A program made the translations under genes and the position numbers. The notes beneath the pieces are model-generated. The model was not told where the DNA came from, searched no databases, and was given only the letters and a program-made list of their open reading frames with translations. A stretch of 64,000 nt of DNA from NCBI GenBank assembly GCA_021307315.1, contig JAJSPD010000018.1, positions 496,001-560,000 of the forward strand. The letters are read 5' to 3'. How positions within the stretch are numbered: position 1 is the stretch's first letter; each line of letters begins with the position of its first letter. This DNA comes from Bisporella sp. PMI_857. Lineage: Eukaryota; Ascomycota; Leotiomycetes; Helotiales; Helotiaceae. This document shows positions 1-11,612 of this stretch, piece after piece.

Positions 1-103
1 AGCTTCAACTTGTAACCATACTAGAATACAATCAAGTTCTTTCATGAAGCGAAGCCAAAAAAATGAATTTGGTTAGTTTGACTTTTGCCCGAGGAATACT
101 CAC

Positions 104-681
104 TACATTCCAAAGATGCCAAAGAAACCGGTGAGGCCTCGAGCAACAAGTAACCATCTGACTTCCTTAATCCCAAGAGGGAAACCGGGCACATTCTTAT
201 ACCATAAAATCAGACAGCAGAACACCAGTGTGAGCGGCATTCTAGCAAACAACACCTGGAAAGGATGCATCCCCTCTCCCTCTCCCTCTAGTAGTCTGGT
301 CGTGACGTTCATCAAAGCACCAAACATTTGAGATATTGTAACTAAGAAAAGTCCCAGATTGCTATACCAAAATCTCTTGATCGGTGTCTTCCATGTTCTC
401 GGTTCTAAATCTATTACCTCCGGAGTTGGTGAGACTCCTCTGGACTGTCGGCCATAGGATGATATTGTACTGATGGATAGCCTTCGGAAAGACTCTGGAT
501 CCAAGAGTGATACGTCCACATCCTTGGCTGGCGGAGATGGGGAAAGATATTTCCTGGCTGTGCCATTTATGGCAACATCGAAATTGCTTGGAATATTTTG
601 CAGAGATTCTAGGAGATCTTGGTCCTCATCGAAAGCTGGGCGTGTTCTGGTCGTTTGAGGGATTCGAGTATACTCAGACAT
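104..681 (-). CDS. EamA/DMT-type membrane transporter, first exon only (runs off left edge)
   Basis: N-terminal 192 residues of a multi-pass membrane protein of the drug/metabolite transporter superfamily (EamA type). Residues 1-95 are a hydrophilic cytosolic-type tail. Three hydrophobic segments follow: about 103-128 (FWYSNLGLFLVTISQMFGAL), 140-162 (LFARMPLTLVFCCLILWY) and 175-192. The last stretch, RGLTGFFGIFGM, is typical of this family just before a Tyr. The exon ends at 104 with a GTGAGT donor, leaving TA so that the next codon would be Tyr, as expected for the family. The intron has a CTAAC branch-like site near 70-76. The next exon begins at or beyond the left edge, so more than half of the protein is missing. 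Substrate cannot be inferred. The start is the first ATG after an upstream non-coding stretch. Confidence 0.8.
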
Positions 682-1677
682 GATCTCCAGGAGTCATCGC
701 CCTTGACATATATATCACGGATCATGGACCTTGAAGTAGTCTCTTCGTGAAGTGCGGATTGTATCTAAAAAATTCGCAACACCAAAATAACCACTTTCTC
801 TGGAATTGCAAGCAACAACAGAAAGGAAGCAGAGAAGGAGGCTCAGAAAGAAGGTTGAAGTCTAGTCGCCAACCATGCAAAAGGTAGCATTAGTCTGGAA
901 GGGTGGGGTAGTTAAACTAATTCTCAGCTTACAGCAGTCCCTTCACGTAAATGCACATTGATGGTTCTCATGCATCCACTTGGGGATATGGCAAAATCAT
1001 AGTTTTGGAAAGTGGGATTCTCATCAACACAACGACCAATGTGATATAAGTACGTCTCCCAGCAAATATCGATTTATAAAATGAGCTCCTCAACTTTGAG
1101 AAGCAACAAGTAGTAGCTCGGGATGTACTCCGTTGCTACTAGTGAAAAGCCTCTCTGGGGTTGAGTTGTAACAATAGTGGGGGTGTTCGAAGAAGGAGGG
1201 TCATCATAGGTTGTCGGCCAAAAGAGCGTGAACTTGGCCGACAACCTAAACGCTTCTTGATGTTCCGTTGTCATCGCGCAGCCCAAAGGTCAGCATGCAG
1301 TTCCTATTGGTTTCTCCTTGGTAAACAAGGAAACTGAATGGCAGTTTGCTTACGCCAAAATGTTGTAGACCAGTGAGAAATGAAGTTACAGCTGAAATAA
1401 CAATGCTGTCAATTTTGTGATCTAAAAACTCCATCCTGCATGGCCGTAGCCGGGTATATCCTTATGAATGTGGTAAAAAAAACCCTCCGTAATGTCTCCA
1501 AGTATGTGATGGCCGAGGTCGCAAGAACCATGAAAGCCTTTAGCTAGTAGTAGGTCTTTCCGAGCCGCAATAGAGATAGCGGTAAGGTGCTCTAGGTCTC
1601 ACACCTCCCGTTGCTTGCATATTATCGGCATTCGCAAGCATATGTCGCGAGTTGTCGCACTCAATAAGATCTGAAAA
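682..1677. other. intergenic, no gene seen
   Basis: About 1 kb between the 5' end of the transporter and the 3' end of TAF13. Only short open frames without family resemblance or coding character are present. It probably holds the promoter of the transporter next to 682. Confidence 0.5.
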
Positions 1678-2162
1678 TTATCGACCAGTACTCCTCCCAC
1701 CAGCAGTCCTCACATCAAAATCCTTATCATCATCCGCATCTCCTAGCGGCTCTTCCAGCGCTTTCATATTCGACTTCGTAATTTTATCATCATTTACATC
1801 CAATGTCTTCCTCGCCTTATCAATCTCCTCTTTCTTCCCGAAAATCTCCTCGATCTTGCCCAAGTAGATAGGATTCTTCCGGCACGCGAACTTGACGTCC
1901 TCAAGCTTAATCTTTTGACGTCCGGCGAGCTGGGCTGCGCGATGGGCTTCAAAGCACATTTCGGTGATGAAGTCGGTTATGAGCTCGTCCAGCACTTTCT
2001 TGGTGGTGTCGAGAGATACTGCGGTGTCGCCGTGGCCGAAGAGCAGATGTTGGACTGTAAAGGTCAATATGACATTCCGGTGGACAAAGGGAAGAACATA
2101 CGCTCTTGGTCACTGAATTGCTGTTGGCCGCGATTCCGTCCAATTCTTGCTCTAGGCTCCAT
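1678..2162 (-). CDS. TAF13: Transcription initiation factor TFIID subunit 13 (TAF13)
   Basis: Histone-fold subunit of TFIID, which pairs with TAF11 in the general RNA polymerase II machinery in the nucleus. Two exons, 2102-2162 and 1678-2054, are joined across a 47-nt intron (GTATGT...ACAG) and give 145 residues. The junction creates FSDQELQHLLFGHGDT, matching the family pattern F-x-x-E-L-x-x-L-M/L-x-G-x-G-D. The histone fold follows (VLDELITDFITEMCFEAH, then KIKLEDVKFACRKNP). The tail from about residue 100 is acidic and ends in a basic stretch (RTAGGRSTGR). Length is in the family's usual range. The ATG at 2162 was chosen because it supplies the conserved lead-in; the later in-frame ATG at 2067 lies inside the intron. 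Confidence 0.92.
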
Positions 2163-3529
2163 AGTTGCTTGTAGAGATCCTTCCAAGTTTTGCGACTTTG
2201 TTACTACAAAACACCCAGAGCTTGAAATTCACCTTATGCTGATTCGTTATTCTTCCGCTGGAAGCACTCGAACGTTGCAAATTGATTCTTGCCTTTAGAT
2301 CTAGTATAGGTTGGGGTCCACTTTTCTATATTGGATGCCTGAGGCCTCCACCCGCTATTTGTTGCACTGCCCGAGCGGGTGAAGATATATGCTCATTAGT
2401 AGAATAAATCATTCAAAGACATTATCATAGATTTGGAAAAAGACCTAAACTGATTTTCAAAGCTCGATTGATCACCATTCGCCCTAAGTCTCGGTTTGTG
2501 ATAAATATACACCCCAGCAGGCCACGGGTTGACATTTTACCGTGCCGGCGCGAACTGCATAGCACTTCACCTTGTATAGCTTAATCGTGGCCTCTTGCGA
2601 TCACATATCAATCTTTTTCCAGCCTAAACAATAAAGATAAATACAAGATGGTAAATACTTTTAGAGACCTCTATATGCGGCGGCAAAGCTAACTACTCAT
2701 GGCAGACGGCGCTCTTCAATTTCGAGTCGGCCCTGCTATGCCTCCTCCTCCTTATATGCACCAGCTCATACCTCCACCAACTCTTCCCAGGATGGATGGA
2801 CAGAAATAAGAATGGGTACTTCATTTAAACGTTGAGCCAATAAAATGCAATCGTTGATGATATATAGGATGCTCACAGGCTTCATGTGGAAGGCTGCCAG
2901 GGTCGGAGAACGACTGAGTCCATATATTAGCTTATGCTGTTTCGGCATGGCTGTAGGTGAAATTCTTTAAAAATATATGAGGTATTGGCTAATAGAGTAG
3001 GTACGATTATTCATTGGCAAGTGATGGGAGAAGGGTGTTAAAAATTTGGCTGGCGTTTGGGAATCTTCCATTACGAGGATATGGAGCGGCAAGGAAATGC
3101 GAAATATACCCTATGAGCAAATAACGATACGGCAAAATGATAGAGGATACATTTCGAAGCTCAGTGTGCCAGGAGTTGTGAAATATTATGCAACATACAT
3201 ACGCTACATGCATATGGAGCCAGGAGAACTGCCGGACGGCTGTGAGAAAGTGTAACACTTGACATTTGCCGTGCACGTCTTACCAAAAAAATACCAAAGT
3301 TCTGAGTGGTAGTATTCTTTTGTAAAGCGAGATTACTTTAAACCTCTGATATGTACTGTTCCGAAAACCGTGCGTGAGACAACTTTGCTGTACAAACTGA
3401 AGGGGTAATAGACATGCCTCCCTTGACCGGCTTAAGATCATGCAAATTTGTATGGTACAGGTACCGTCAAAGTCTTCCCATCCAAACGCCGTCGCTAAAT
3501 ACAAGCACTTCTCATACCCGCTAGACTGG
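2163..3529. other. intergenic, no gene seen
   Basis: About 1.4 kb of AT-rich sequence. Short open frames on both strands (for example 3007-3276 minus and 3280-3567 minus) lack recognisable domains and codon structure, and I do not call them. Confidence 0.5.
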
Positions 3530-4378
3530 TCAGCCACTGACACTCTGTCCCGGGCTTCCAGTATCACTCCAAATATCTCTGCTCTCTTTTTCCACAGCCC
3601 TCATAGCACTAGCCACTTCCTCCAGCTTCGCAACTACTTCCAAAACCCCCTCATTGACTCTCTGGAAATACCAATCATTAGCCTCCCTCCTTTTCCTTGC
3701 CAACAGGATATCCGACCCTGTTTCCTGCTCCAGTGTATTATCCAATCCCTCAACGCCAGCAGCGCTACTGCTCCCAGGCCGCTGGCTACCACTCGCAACA
3801 GTACTACCCTTCCCCTCCGTCCCCACGGCATCCAGCTTACTCCCTCCTTCACTTCCAATTATTCCACCAATTTTACTCCCTAGCCCTTTATTCTCCTTAT
3901 CCGCGTTCTCAACCTGATCATCAGCCTCGCTCCTCGCCCATGCCTGCGCAAGCCCTATCTGTGCCGCTCTTAACTCCTCAAGCGCCTTGCTATGGTCAGG
4001 CCCAAAGACGTGATTCCCATTCACAGCGCTAAGCTCTACCTCCTCCAGTGTACTCTGCATCTCCGCCCACAACGCATCCGTTCGATCAGCTTGTCTCTTG
4101 ACCTCTGAATCTAGCCTTCCCTGGCGCAGCACAGGTCGTCCGAGACTCGAGTCTGCGACATCGAGGTTGCCGTCAAGGGCCGCAACGCGAGAGGGCATAC
4201 CGCTGCGCTGTGAGCGCTGGCGCGGGAGGTTGGGTCGCGGATTCAGCGAGGGATTTGGAGGGGCAGCTGGCGCGATGCCTGGTATAGAGACGTGAGAGGC
4301 ATTTTGCGAGGGAGGAAGGAAGAGAGATGGGGGTGGTTCACGGGAGGTCTTGGCTTTTGCTTTGGGAGACCCAGACAT
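3530..4378 (-). CDS. Conserved-looking coiled-coil protein of unknown function
   Basis: Single-exon frame of 282 residues. Residues 1-70 are Pro/Ser/Arg-rich and look disordered. Residues 85-150 are helical and charged (DALWAEMQSTLEEVELSAVN, then KALEELRAAQIGLAQAWARS). A Gly/Ser linker follows, and a second helical block lies at about 225-270 (ANDWYFQRVNEGVLEVVAKL, then AMRAVEKESRDIW). The two charged helices look like a coiled coil and suggest a structural or adaptor role. I do not recognise the family and assign no function. The gene is divergent from RPS23, with 354 bp between the start codons. Start is the ATG at 4378, just downstream of a stop in frame. Confidence 0.7.
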   Translation of the reverse strand: MSGSPKAKAKTSREPPPSLFLPPSQNASHVSIPGIAPAAPPNPSLNPRPNLPRQRSQRSGMPSRVAALDGNLDVADSSLGRPVLRQGRLDSEVKRQADRTDALWAEMQSTLEEVELSAVNGNHVFGPDHSKALEELRAAQIGLAQAWARSEADDQVENADKENKGLGSKIGGIIGSEGGSKLDAVGTEGKGSTVASGSQRPGSSSAAGVEGLDNTLEQETGSDILLARKRREANDWYFQRVNEGVLEVVAKLEEVASAMRAVEKESRDIWSDTGSPGQSVSG

Positions 4379-4732
4379 ATTTTAGAGAAGGAATCCTTCG
4401 AGCTCCTGTAAATGGTGTTTAACGATTGACTTGGTGACATCGGCGTCCCGGCCTTAGCCGCATGTTCGGACCACTTTTTATTCTGCCGGATGAACAGGTG
4501 AATAAAATTGATAGAAACGCACTGTATTTGGCGGTGAGAAGAAAGTTAGCGAGAAAATCCCACCCAGCATAATTCTCGAAAATAGTTGTCTGTGAATCCA
4601 AGACGACGACCACGACTCCCCATTTCAACGACAACTCATATCGCCATAAACCGGTACGCAATTACCCTCCTGCCACCCATTCTATCCTTCCAAGATCATT
4701 CTCAAGTTTAGATCTAACAATAAACAGCAAAC
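4379..4732. promoter_or_regulatory. shared divergent promoter region
   Basis: A 354-bp gap separates the start codons of the coiled-coil gene (minus) and RPS23 (plus), so it must contain both promoters. The RPS23 side is pyrimidine-rich (4665-4700), as is common for highly expressed fungal genes. No specific operator is claimed. Confidence 0.5.
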
Positions 4733-5299
4733 ATGGGTAAAGGAAAGCCTAGAGGACTCAACGCAGCCCGTAAGCTCCACAACCACCGTCGTGAGCAGAA
4801 ATGGGCCGATCTCTCATATAAGAAGCGTGCGCTCGGAACGGCATTTAAGTCATCACCATTCGGAGGTTCATCTCACGCCAAGGGCATCGTGCTGGAGAAG
4901 GTCGGTGTTGAGGCCAAGCAGCCCAACTCTGCCATTCGAAAGTGTGTGCGTGTGCAACTCATCAAGAACGGAAAGAAGGTCACTGCTTTCGGTATGTCAC
5001 GGTTCTTTTCACCATAGTATCGGAACGGATGGGAACGATTAGGACTTGATGGGCGCAGTACAACGAAACAAGCAGATGGGATGAGATGAGGAACGCAGGC
5101 TAACAAAAACATTTCTGCAGTACCAAACGATGGTTGTCTCAACTTCGTAGACGAGAACGACGAGGTCTTGCTCTCCGGTTTCGGTCGTAAGGGAAAGGCA
5201 AAGGGAGATATTCCCGGTGTGCGATTCAAGGTCGTTAAGGTCTCTGGTGTTGGTTTGTCTGCGCTGTGGAAGGAGAAGAAGGAGAAGCCGAGATCGTAG
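4733..5299 (+). CDS. RPS23: 40S ribosomal protein S23 (uS12)
   Basis: Decoding-centre protein of the small cytosolic ribosomal subunit. Exons 4733-4991 and 5121-5299 join across a 129-nt intron (GTATGT...TGCAG) to give 145 residues, exactly the family length. The protein opens [15 protein letters not shown] and contains [17 protein letters not shown] and [20 protein letters not shown]. The intron splits a Val codon, giving [14 protein letters not shown]. It ends KEKKEKPRS. The Pro in KQPNSA is the residue known to be hydroxylated in eukaryotic S23. The first exon alone would read through into a spurious tail, so the splice is required. This is among the safest calls in the window. Confidence 0.98.
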
Positions 5300-5976
5300 A
5301 TGGTTTCTCTTGCACGATGGCTCTGGATGGTATTTGGGGGAACTGGTGTTACATTTGCATGCTTTGGCTCCTTGAAGATAGAGGGCCAGCCAGGCGCTGA
5401 TCAGGACTTGATCATGAAATACAATCACTGATCACCCACTATTCGTCTCTGGATAACTGCGACCATTGCCTCTTAAGAGTGCTTGGAAACAATATATGCT
5501 TGCACCATACACGTGAGGGTGGCTTGGAACTTGAGTATCCGCACTTAAGCTGAGTGATCTCCTGCTCTTTCAGCCCAACAAAATATGATCAGAACGAGGA
5601 ATGCAAGCGCAATTTCCTCACCCTACACGTTCTTACATCCTCAAATCTGAGTCAAGCAAAATATGACCATTCACTATGGCAGTACAGCTCTTTCCATGCC
5701 ACCGAGGTAGCGCAGCACTATGCTCAAGAAATGCTCTTTGCAAACCCACAAATCTGAACAGGAGGTTTGCATTGTCAATGGACAACTCATCATATGATTT
5801 CCTGATTTGGACTTTTCCGGAATGACATACGCCTTGGGATATCGAAATCAACATCAACGAGTTCACAACAATAACATCTTCATATTTAGAAATCAACTAT
5901 GTATTATGTACTGAATTTAAACATTTACATGAAGCAGCTTTGCAGGCCCAAAGTGCTTCACCCAACCCTTTCACCA
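5300..5976. other. intergenic between convergent 3' ends
   Basis: RPS23 ends at 5299 and the PNGase A-like gene on the opposite strand ends at 5977. The 677 bp between them hold only 3' flanks. No gene was seen. Confidence 0.5.
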
Positions 5977-8138
5977 TCATAGCCCGCCTTGCACAAGCTG
6001 CGCTTTCACCTCCCCAGGTCCTCTACCAAGAGCCGCCTTGGGACTAGTCTCACCAAAGAGACTCTTGACCTGCCCGGTGGCGCTAGCCAGTGCCTTAGAA
6101 ACACTCATCCCATTCAGTACCTCCAAATCTTCCACGACTGTCAAGTTCACGGCCTCCACATGTCGGTAATACAATTCCTTATCTCCCCCAGAACTCAATC
6201 CTTTGAAGCTGAGCTCCTGCCCCGTGCTCCCAAATCCTGAAGAGCCACCTGGGCCGCTGAGATAGTGGCCTGTACCATGCAAGGTGGTGGAGAGAGAGGT
6301 GCCAGAGAAGGGGCCTAGCTTTTGAGTCGGGGAAAGGAGCGAGGAAGGCTGTAGGCCGGTGGGAAAGACGGGCGTTCCACTTATGGAAAGGTGGTTGCCA
6401 TATGTTATTGCGCCATCGAGCGTGAAGAAGCCGTCTGGTTTTACAAAGTACGTGCTCAGAGCATAGAGAGGATATGAGTATGTTGCTTTGTAATAAGGCT
6501 CGCCTGTGCTCAAGTCAGTGCCAGTTGTGGTCTGATTGTTCTGCTGCACAGCTCCGGCTTGTGTATAGAGGCCGAAGTTCTTCACAGAAAGGGACTGTGT
6601 CCACGTTGAGAGGCGGGTGCCAGACTGAGTGGTAATGAGGGAGGAGATAGAGAGGGACCGGGAGACATTGGTCGTATATTCCAATGTTTCATTTACGCCG
6701 GTGGTAGAATTTTGTGTCAGGATGTGCGAGGTGCTGATCACTGGTGCTGGAAGGAGGATGGTCGGTGCTCGGCCGGTGGTGACGGATGCTGGATCGGAGT
6801 CGAGCCATAAGAATATTTTGCCTGTCACATACCAGGAATTTCCGACGGAACTGGTGAGGGTTCCACTCCCTTCGCCATCTTCTAGGATACCCGCGACCTT
6901 GATCTCGAAAGTGTGCTCTTTGCCATCACAGAGTACAGGCAGCCACGGCGTTATGTCAATTTCATGCTCACGGAGATCGAATGCATCAATTCCAACAATT
7001 GGTCGCCATAAGCCGGGTGTAATGCCACCAGTGAAGATTACTGGGAACGGCCACTGGACGCCAGCAAGCTGACCATCAATGTACACCTGAACCTCACGGA
7101 ATGGAGACAGGCCATATAAAGTCCCAACTACTGGCTCGAACGAATGAATATCAGACTCGAGAACATTAGCCCACCAGAACTCTTCTGTAGCTTGGCCACA
7201 TGCAGAAACCGAGAAAACGGCTCGATTCACGTTTTGAGGGAGGCTTAGACTATTGGTAGCATTTTGGGATGGAATCATGAAAACACTTGCTTCGCTTGAC
7301 GCCCCTTTTCGTGCAGAGATTGGGACGATCAATGAAGCTGGCTCAGGAGGTTCTTCCGCAGTGAAGAATGTAGCGGTGAGGGTTGTGTTCCAGATGCCCG
7401 TATACGTATCGTCAACTAGGTTGCCTAGGTCGAAAATAATCTTCTGGGGCGACTTCCAAAAGTACATGTATTGTGTCATATCTTTTACATAGGTCCAGAA
7501 GATACCATTGGCGGTTGGCTCGGCGGTAGAGGTGCGCCACACTTCTGTGTCGCCTAAGTACATAAGAGCGAGTCGATCAAATTGTCTCCCTCTGGACGCC
7601 ACAGTGAAATTCATGATCACGCGATTGAACGTGCAGTTGGGAGGCGTATAGTTTCCTGGCGATCCTTAGCCCTGTGATATCATCATGGTGGGGGTTCCAG
7701 ACCCAAAACTCACCTACAAAAGGAATTCCATAGCTCCATGCGAACTGATGTTCCATGAGAAGCACCTCGCATCTTGCATTTTTAGGCTTGAGGACTGGTT
7801 GATAGACCTGAAAGAATTCTTGGTTTTGGATTGGTGATGGTGTTGGTGAGGGCGCTGCTTGGTACTTGTGGAATGTTAGCGATTGGATTCATCATGGTAG
7901 CTTCAAGATGGATCAGATCCTAGAAGCCACAGCTGCAGCTGCAAGCTCGCGGAGATACGTCCGGCGCAGTGGATGAGGGGGTCTAAATGCTTACTTTGAC
8001 TAGATCAAATTTTGGAGAATTGATCGCAATTGCAGGAACAGGATGACGAGGCACGTCTTGAACATGAGGGTGGCCATCTACTTGAGCATATAAAATGCAC
8101 ACGGCATACAGAATGCTACCGGTCGCCCTGAAATGCAT
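5977..8138 (-). CDS. PNGase A-like secreted peptide N-glycosidase (asparagine amidase)
   Basis: Predicted secreted glycoamidase of the peptide-N4-(N-acetyl-beta-glucosaminyl)asparagine amidase A family, which removes N-glycans from glycoproteins. Exons 7995-8138, 7714-7864 and 5977-7655 give 657 residues. Exon 1 encodes an N-terminal signal-like helix (RATGSILYAVCILYAQV). Exon 2 gives CEVLLMEHQFAWSYGIPFVG, and its splice restores NYTPPNC-TFNRVIMNFT. Family blocks are FDRLALMYLGDTEVWRTSTAEP, WTYVKDMTQY, REVQVYIDGQLAG and FTGGITPGLWRPIVGIDAFD. Several N-x-S/T sites fit passage through the secretory route. The C-terminal 200 residues are a Ser/Gly-rich tail. The signal-peptide exon was found by extending the main frame upstream; without it the protein would lack an export signal. 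Confidence 0.88.
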
Positions 8139-8378
8139 CGTGATTGTTGCCCCAATTGGAGAAACCGAGAAGAAAAAAAGATGATCAATCTGAATGCGTT
8201 ACAATACTACTGTACACACTTCAACGCTCTAAAGATTAATTAGTCCATGTTCCTTTTTGTATGAATCGTTGTGAGCCGCCTACCCTTAAATCAATGATCG
8301 CTGTGGGTGAGATGATGCCCTGACTAACCTGCATGCAAGCTGGTCGTGACTCGGACCGTATCGTGGTCGCAGCTGCCG

Positions 8379-8846
8379 CTAAGCTCCGTTGCGAAGATGC
8401 TGGTAGGAATTCCAGTATCGTGCTATGGCAGAGCGGGCAATTTCACAGCCTCGAAAACGGTTTTGAAAATAATTGAAGACGGGAAATTCCTCTCGCGTCA
8501 TTACATATGCTGAAGGTTGCGCCTGAATTTTTCCCCAGATTATATCAACGGCCCGGTCAAGTACAGCCTTTACCGTCGGGTCTTGCTCGCCTGCGGGACT
8601 GTCGCGTGCGTACTCGAGTGCTTCGGCAACCGTGATGTTCGTTGGGGCGGGCAACGGTCTGGTCTCATTATTGCCATCGTTTCCTGTGTCTTGGGTCATC
8701 CTATCTATACCTGCAGAAAAGGACGTGGCGGGACTCTTGCTAGGCGGGGTTGGGCTTGGGGTATAATCTTTCTGGTTGAGAGAAGTGTGCAAAAGAGGAA
8801 GGTCTTTGTTCTTGAATTCCATTATTCCGGGGTGACAGGCGGCCAT
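8379..8846 (-). CDS. Conserved-looking small hypothetical protein
   Basis: Intronless frame of 155 residues from the ATG at 8846. The N-terminal third is Ser/Pro/Thr-rich. The C-terminal part looks like a compact helical domain: APTNITVAEALEYARDSP, AVLDRAVDIIWGKIQAQP and EFPVFNYFQNRFRGCEIARS. The ordered, mixed composition of that half argues for a real gene. I do not recognise a family. It stands alone between the glycoamidase and a long gene-free region. Confidence 0.6.
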   Translation of the reverse strand: MAACHPGIMEFKNKDLPLLHTSLNQKDYTPSPTPPSKSPATSFSAGIDRMTQDTGNDGNNETRPLPAPTNITVAEALEYARDSPAGEQDPTVKAVLDRAVDIIWGKIQAQPSAYVMTREEFPVFNYFQNRFRGCEIARSAIARYWNSYQHLRNGA

Positions 8847-9144
8847 AGATATATAAAGAGACAAGTGGTTACAGGGGGGGAGGCGAAAGCAAAAGCAAAA
8901 GCAAGTAGCAGACGCAAACGACGCAGCGGGTTCTTTCTGGAAAATCGGTCTTTAATGGGCTAAAGCTGATGAGTGGGAATTGGGTCACTGCAGAGTCAAG
9001 GGAAAGGTGCAGCAAAAGTGCAGCTACACGGTATCTTATAAGCCAAGTCAGAGCGCAGTCCCACGCTGCTCGAGCAGATCCCGTCTACAACCCCCCGGGA
9101 TATGAGATGGTCCCTCAGAGGGGCGAAGGTAAAGTTAGTTTGAC

Positions 9145-9180
9145 CAGCAAAGTCAGCAAAGTCAGCAAAGCTAGCGAAGT
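9145..9180. repeat. 9-bp tandem repeat, four units
   Basis: Four head-to-tail copies of CAGCAAAGT, the first two identical, the third with one change and the fourth with two. A minor microsatellite in the gene-poor region. Confidence 0.8.
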
Positions 9181-10018
9181 TATCTCTCTTTGACTTTGGC
9201 TACTATTCCTGGACTCGTACAATGCTGCGACAGGCTATATCAAAGCAGGGGAGCGAAGGAAGGGATGGTCGACTGCGATGCGATACTTCCCGCGATCGCA
9301 TAGCCTGGGACAGGAACAGGAATAGTGCCACTTTTCATCAAACCGTCTGAGGAGGAGCCATGTGGAAAGTGGAGAGTTACCGAGTCCCGTACGTACGTAT
9401 TACGGAACTAGTGGTCGATCTTTCCAAGCCTATAGGCAGTGGTTTTGTCCGATATATGGCATGTTGCCTGGGAAGAGATATAGATCCTATATACTGTGGC
9501 ATGCATATATACGGGTATTGATGTCACACGGCTTCCGGATATATATCACATATAGACTATAGTATGCATATATATGTCAGATTCCCTTATGAGCCGATAC
9601 CCGATCGCATAGCAGACAGCCACCTCACACACGGTCCATATGGTGCACAGTACGGTCCTCTCTATGATAACACTACCTGAGAGTTTCTTTTTTTTTCTTC
9701 TCCGAAGGATAACTGCAAGCATCACCGCCAACCAACCTTTTTACCACCACCACCACCTCCTCCTCCACTTCCCACCTCCACCACCATCAATGATGCCGAC
9801 CTGGCCCCAATAAAAAATTATAAAAAAAAACTTGTTGTGGCAAAAGGATGAGCTGGTCCCGAGGTTTGGCATTTCTGGTTGAGTTGTCGTTTCATTCATG
9901 AACTCTATTAAATTACATGCTCAGCTTGAACAATGCACCCTCTTGACTCGGGTCTCGATCAAATCTTATTAGCATTAAGATTTCTTGGAGCGCACCCCCC
10001 AAGAGGCTGAATCACTTG

Positions 10019-10056
10019 TCGTCGTCCTCCTCATCCTCATCCTCGTCGTCGTCGGG
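10019..10056. repeat. trinucleotide-type simple repeat
   Basis: A run of GTC/CTC/ATC triplets. On the minus strand it would encode Asp/Glu or Arg runs depending on frame, but no surrounding gene supports translation. Confidence 0.7.
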
Positions 10057-11612
10057 TTGCCGTGGTGGGGACTAAGGTTTGCGGCGCATTGGTAACAGGC
10101 GTCCACGTGTGGAACGGGCTAATTCCCTTAGAACAGAAATCCATTTTGCGGCTTCTTCGATAAATCTTCGTTAGTTCTACTGTACCCCATCTTCGGTGGC
10201 TTTGCGGACTACCTGCGATCCTTGCTCCCCTCTTCCTTTGACTTTTCTTATTTAAGCTTTACAATAGACGAATTATTGGATTGCTCGTGCCTGATTCCTT
10301 CTTCTGCCTGCCTCTCTGCCTGCCTTTCTGCCTCCCTCCCGCTCCGCCCTCCGGATGCCCTTTCGTCAAAAGAAAAAAAAATTACCGAACTCAAGAAGTC
10401 TCCGGCCTCACGCCCCATACTCATCAAGTAGAGTTTTCAAACAACCAACCCGTATCCCCAAAACGAGTCAGTACTATACATAGCACCAATGCATTGAGCC
10501 TCCATCAGGTCAGCTGGTGTGGCTAGTTCTTGTTGTGGTGGATTTGGTTGGGTCGGTCGTCTAACTTGAGGTTTGTTTCTCCTGGGAGCAAAACCTTTCA
10601 CGTCGCGATTTGCCTCTCAAAGAGACTTTTCCATTGTGTTTGTTGGCTGGCGTTGGGTGGCTTATGAAACGCAACTCAGGCATGTGCCGCTGAATCATTA
10701 TGATTCCTCAACACTAGCTGAAAGTCTAAACGGCAGAGCATACCGTCTTTGTGTAAGGTTTCCGAGATTGTTTGGTACTAAACAGTAGTATTTTCGTCGG
10801 AGGAGCGCAATCCACCATCGTTGGCTCCATGTTTCCTTTGCGTGTATCAGCCACAGCACCGGTACTTGCTCTCCTCTCACGTCCTCTTCAGCTCATCCTC
10901 AGCTTGGCCTTCAGATAATAATAAATGGGCTGAGGGCCTCAGATCGAAACACTCTTTCATGCGAGAATCAAGCGTTGTTCCAGCATCGTCAGATCACCTG
11001 TTCTTGTGTCGGCTTAAATCTCCATATATAGTCCGCAACAGCCGCGCTTATCACCGTCAGCTTGGTAAATGTTGGACCTCTGCACGTCTGCGGATACCGC
11101 GAGACTGGCGGAAAAAGTCAATTTAATAGGCAGTGGAGTTGCGGTACGTGGACTGTTAAGTGTCATGGCCAACGCAATAAGTATATGTCACGGTCTATTA
11201 TCTTTATTAATCATTATTATCATCATTTTTCAGTCATCGTTTACTAAGCTTTGCAATTTTCGAGGCTCTCCACAACATTCCCTTTCTGGTAGTGCCAGAC
11301 GAATTGATTGTGGAGCCTCTTTCTCTTCGATTTTCATTCGTTTTCAACGCTCATGATCAATGTCTTGCTTCAGTGTCTTATCAAAATCTTGCACATTCCA
11401 GCCATTACCGTGACGATCTGGCATCAACAAACCTCATAAGGTCAGACATATGAGATATATCCAAGTCATGAGCATGCCGTTATGGCAATCTTAGTCTGCA
11501 ATCCATTCCAAGGGTCACTGGGACAAAAGTAGTAGGTTGATATAAAGTAAGTGTTGATCTCATGAGAAGGTCACAATTGTATTTGCGCATCGCTTCAATC
11601 CCATTCATAACG

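Larger units (their letters stand above)
8847..11612. other. long gene-poor region
   Basis: About 2.8 kb without a convincing gene. It holds a small tandem repeat at 9145-9180, a CGTACGTACGTA run near 9391-9402, alternating TA-rich sequence at 9475-9580, a trinucleotide GTC/CTC tract at 10019-10056 and pyrimidine-rich stretches around 10285-10345. Open frames here are short and low-complexity. The 3' end is the likely promoter of the Cys-rich secreted protein. Confidence 0.5.

Noticed and set aside
10038..10144. 35-codon minus-strand ORF ending in an Arg run, and an alternative acidic-tail reading of the same triplet repeat
   Set aside because: Both depend on a simple trinucleotide repeat; no upstream exon joins convincingly.
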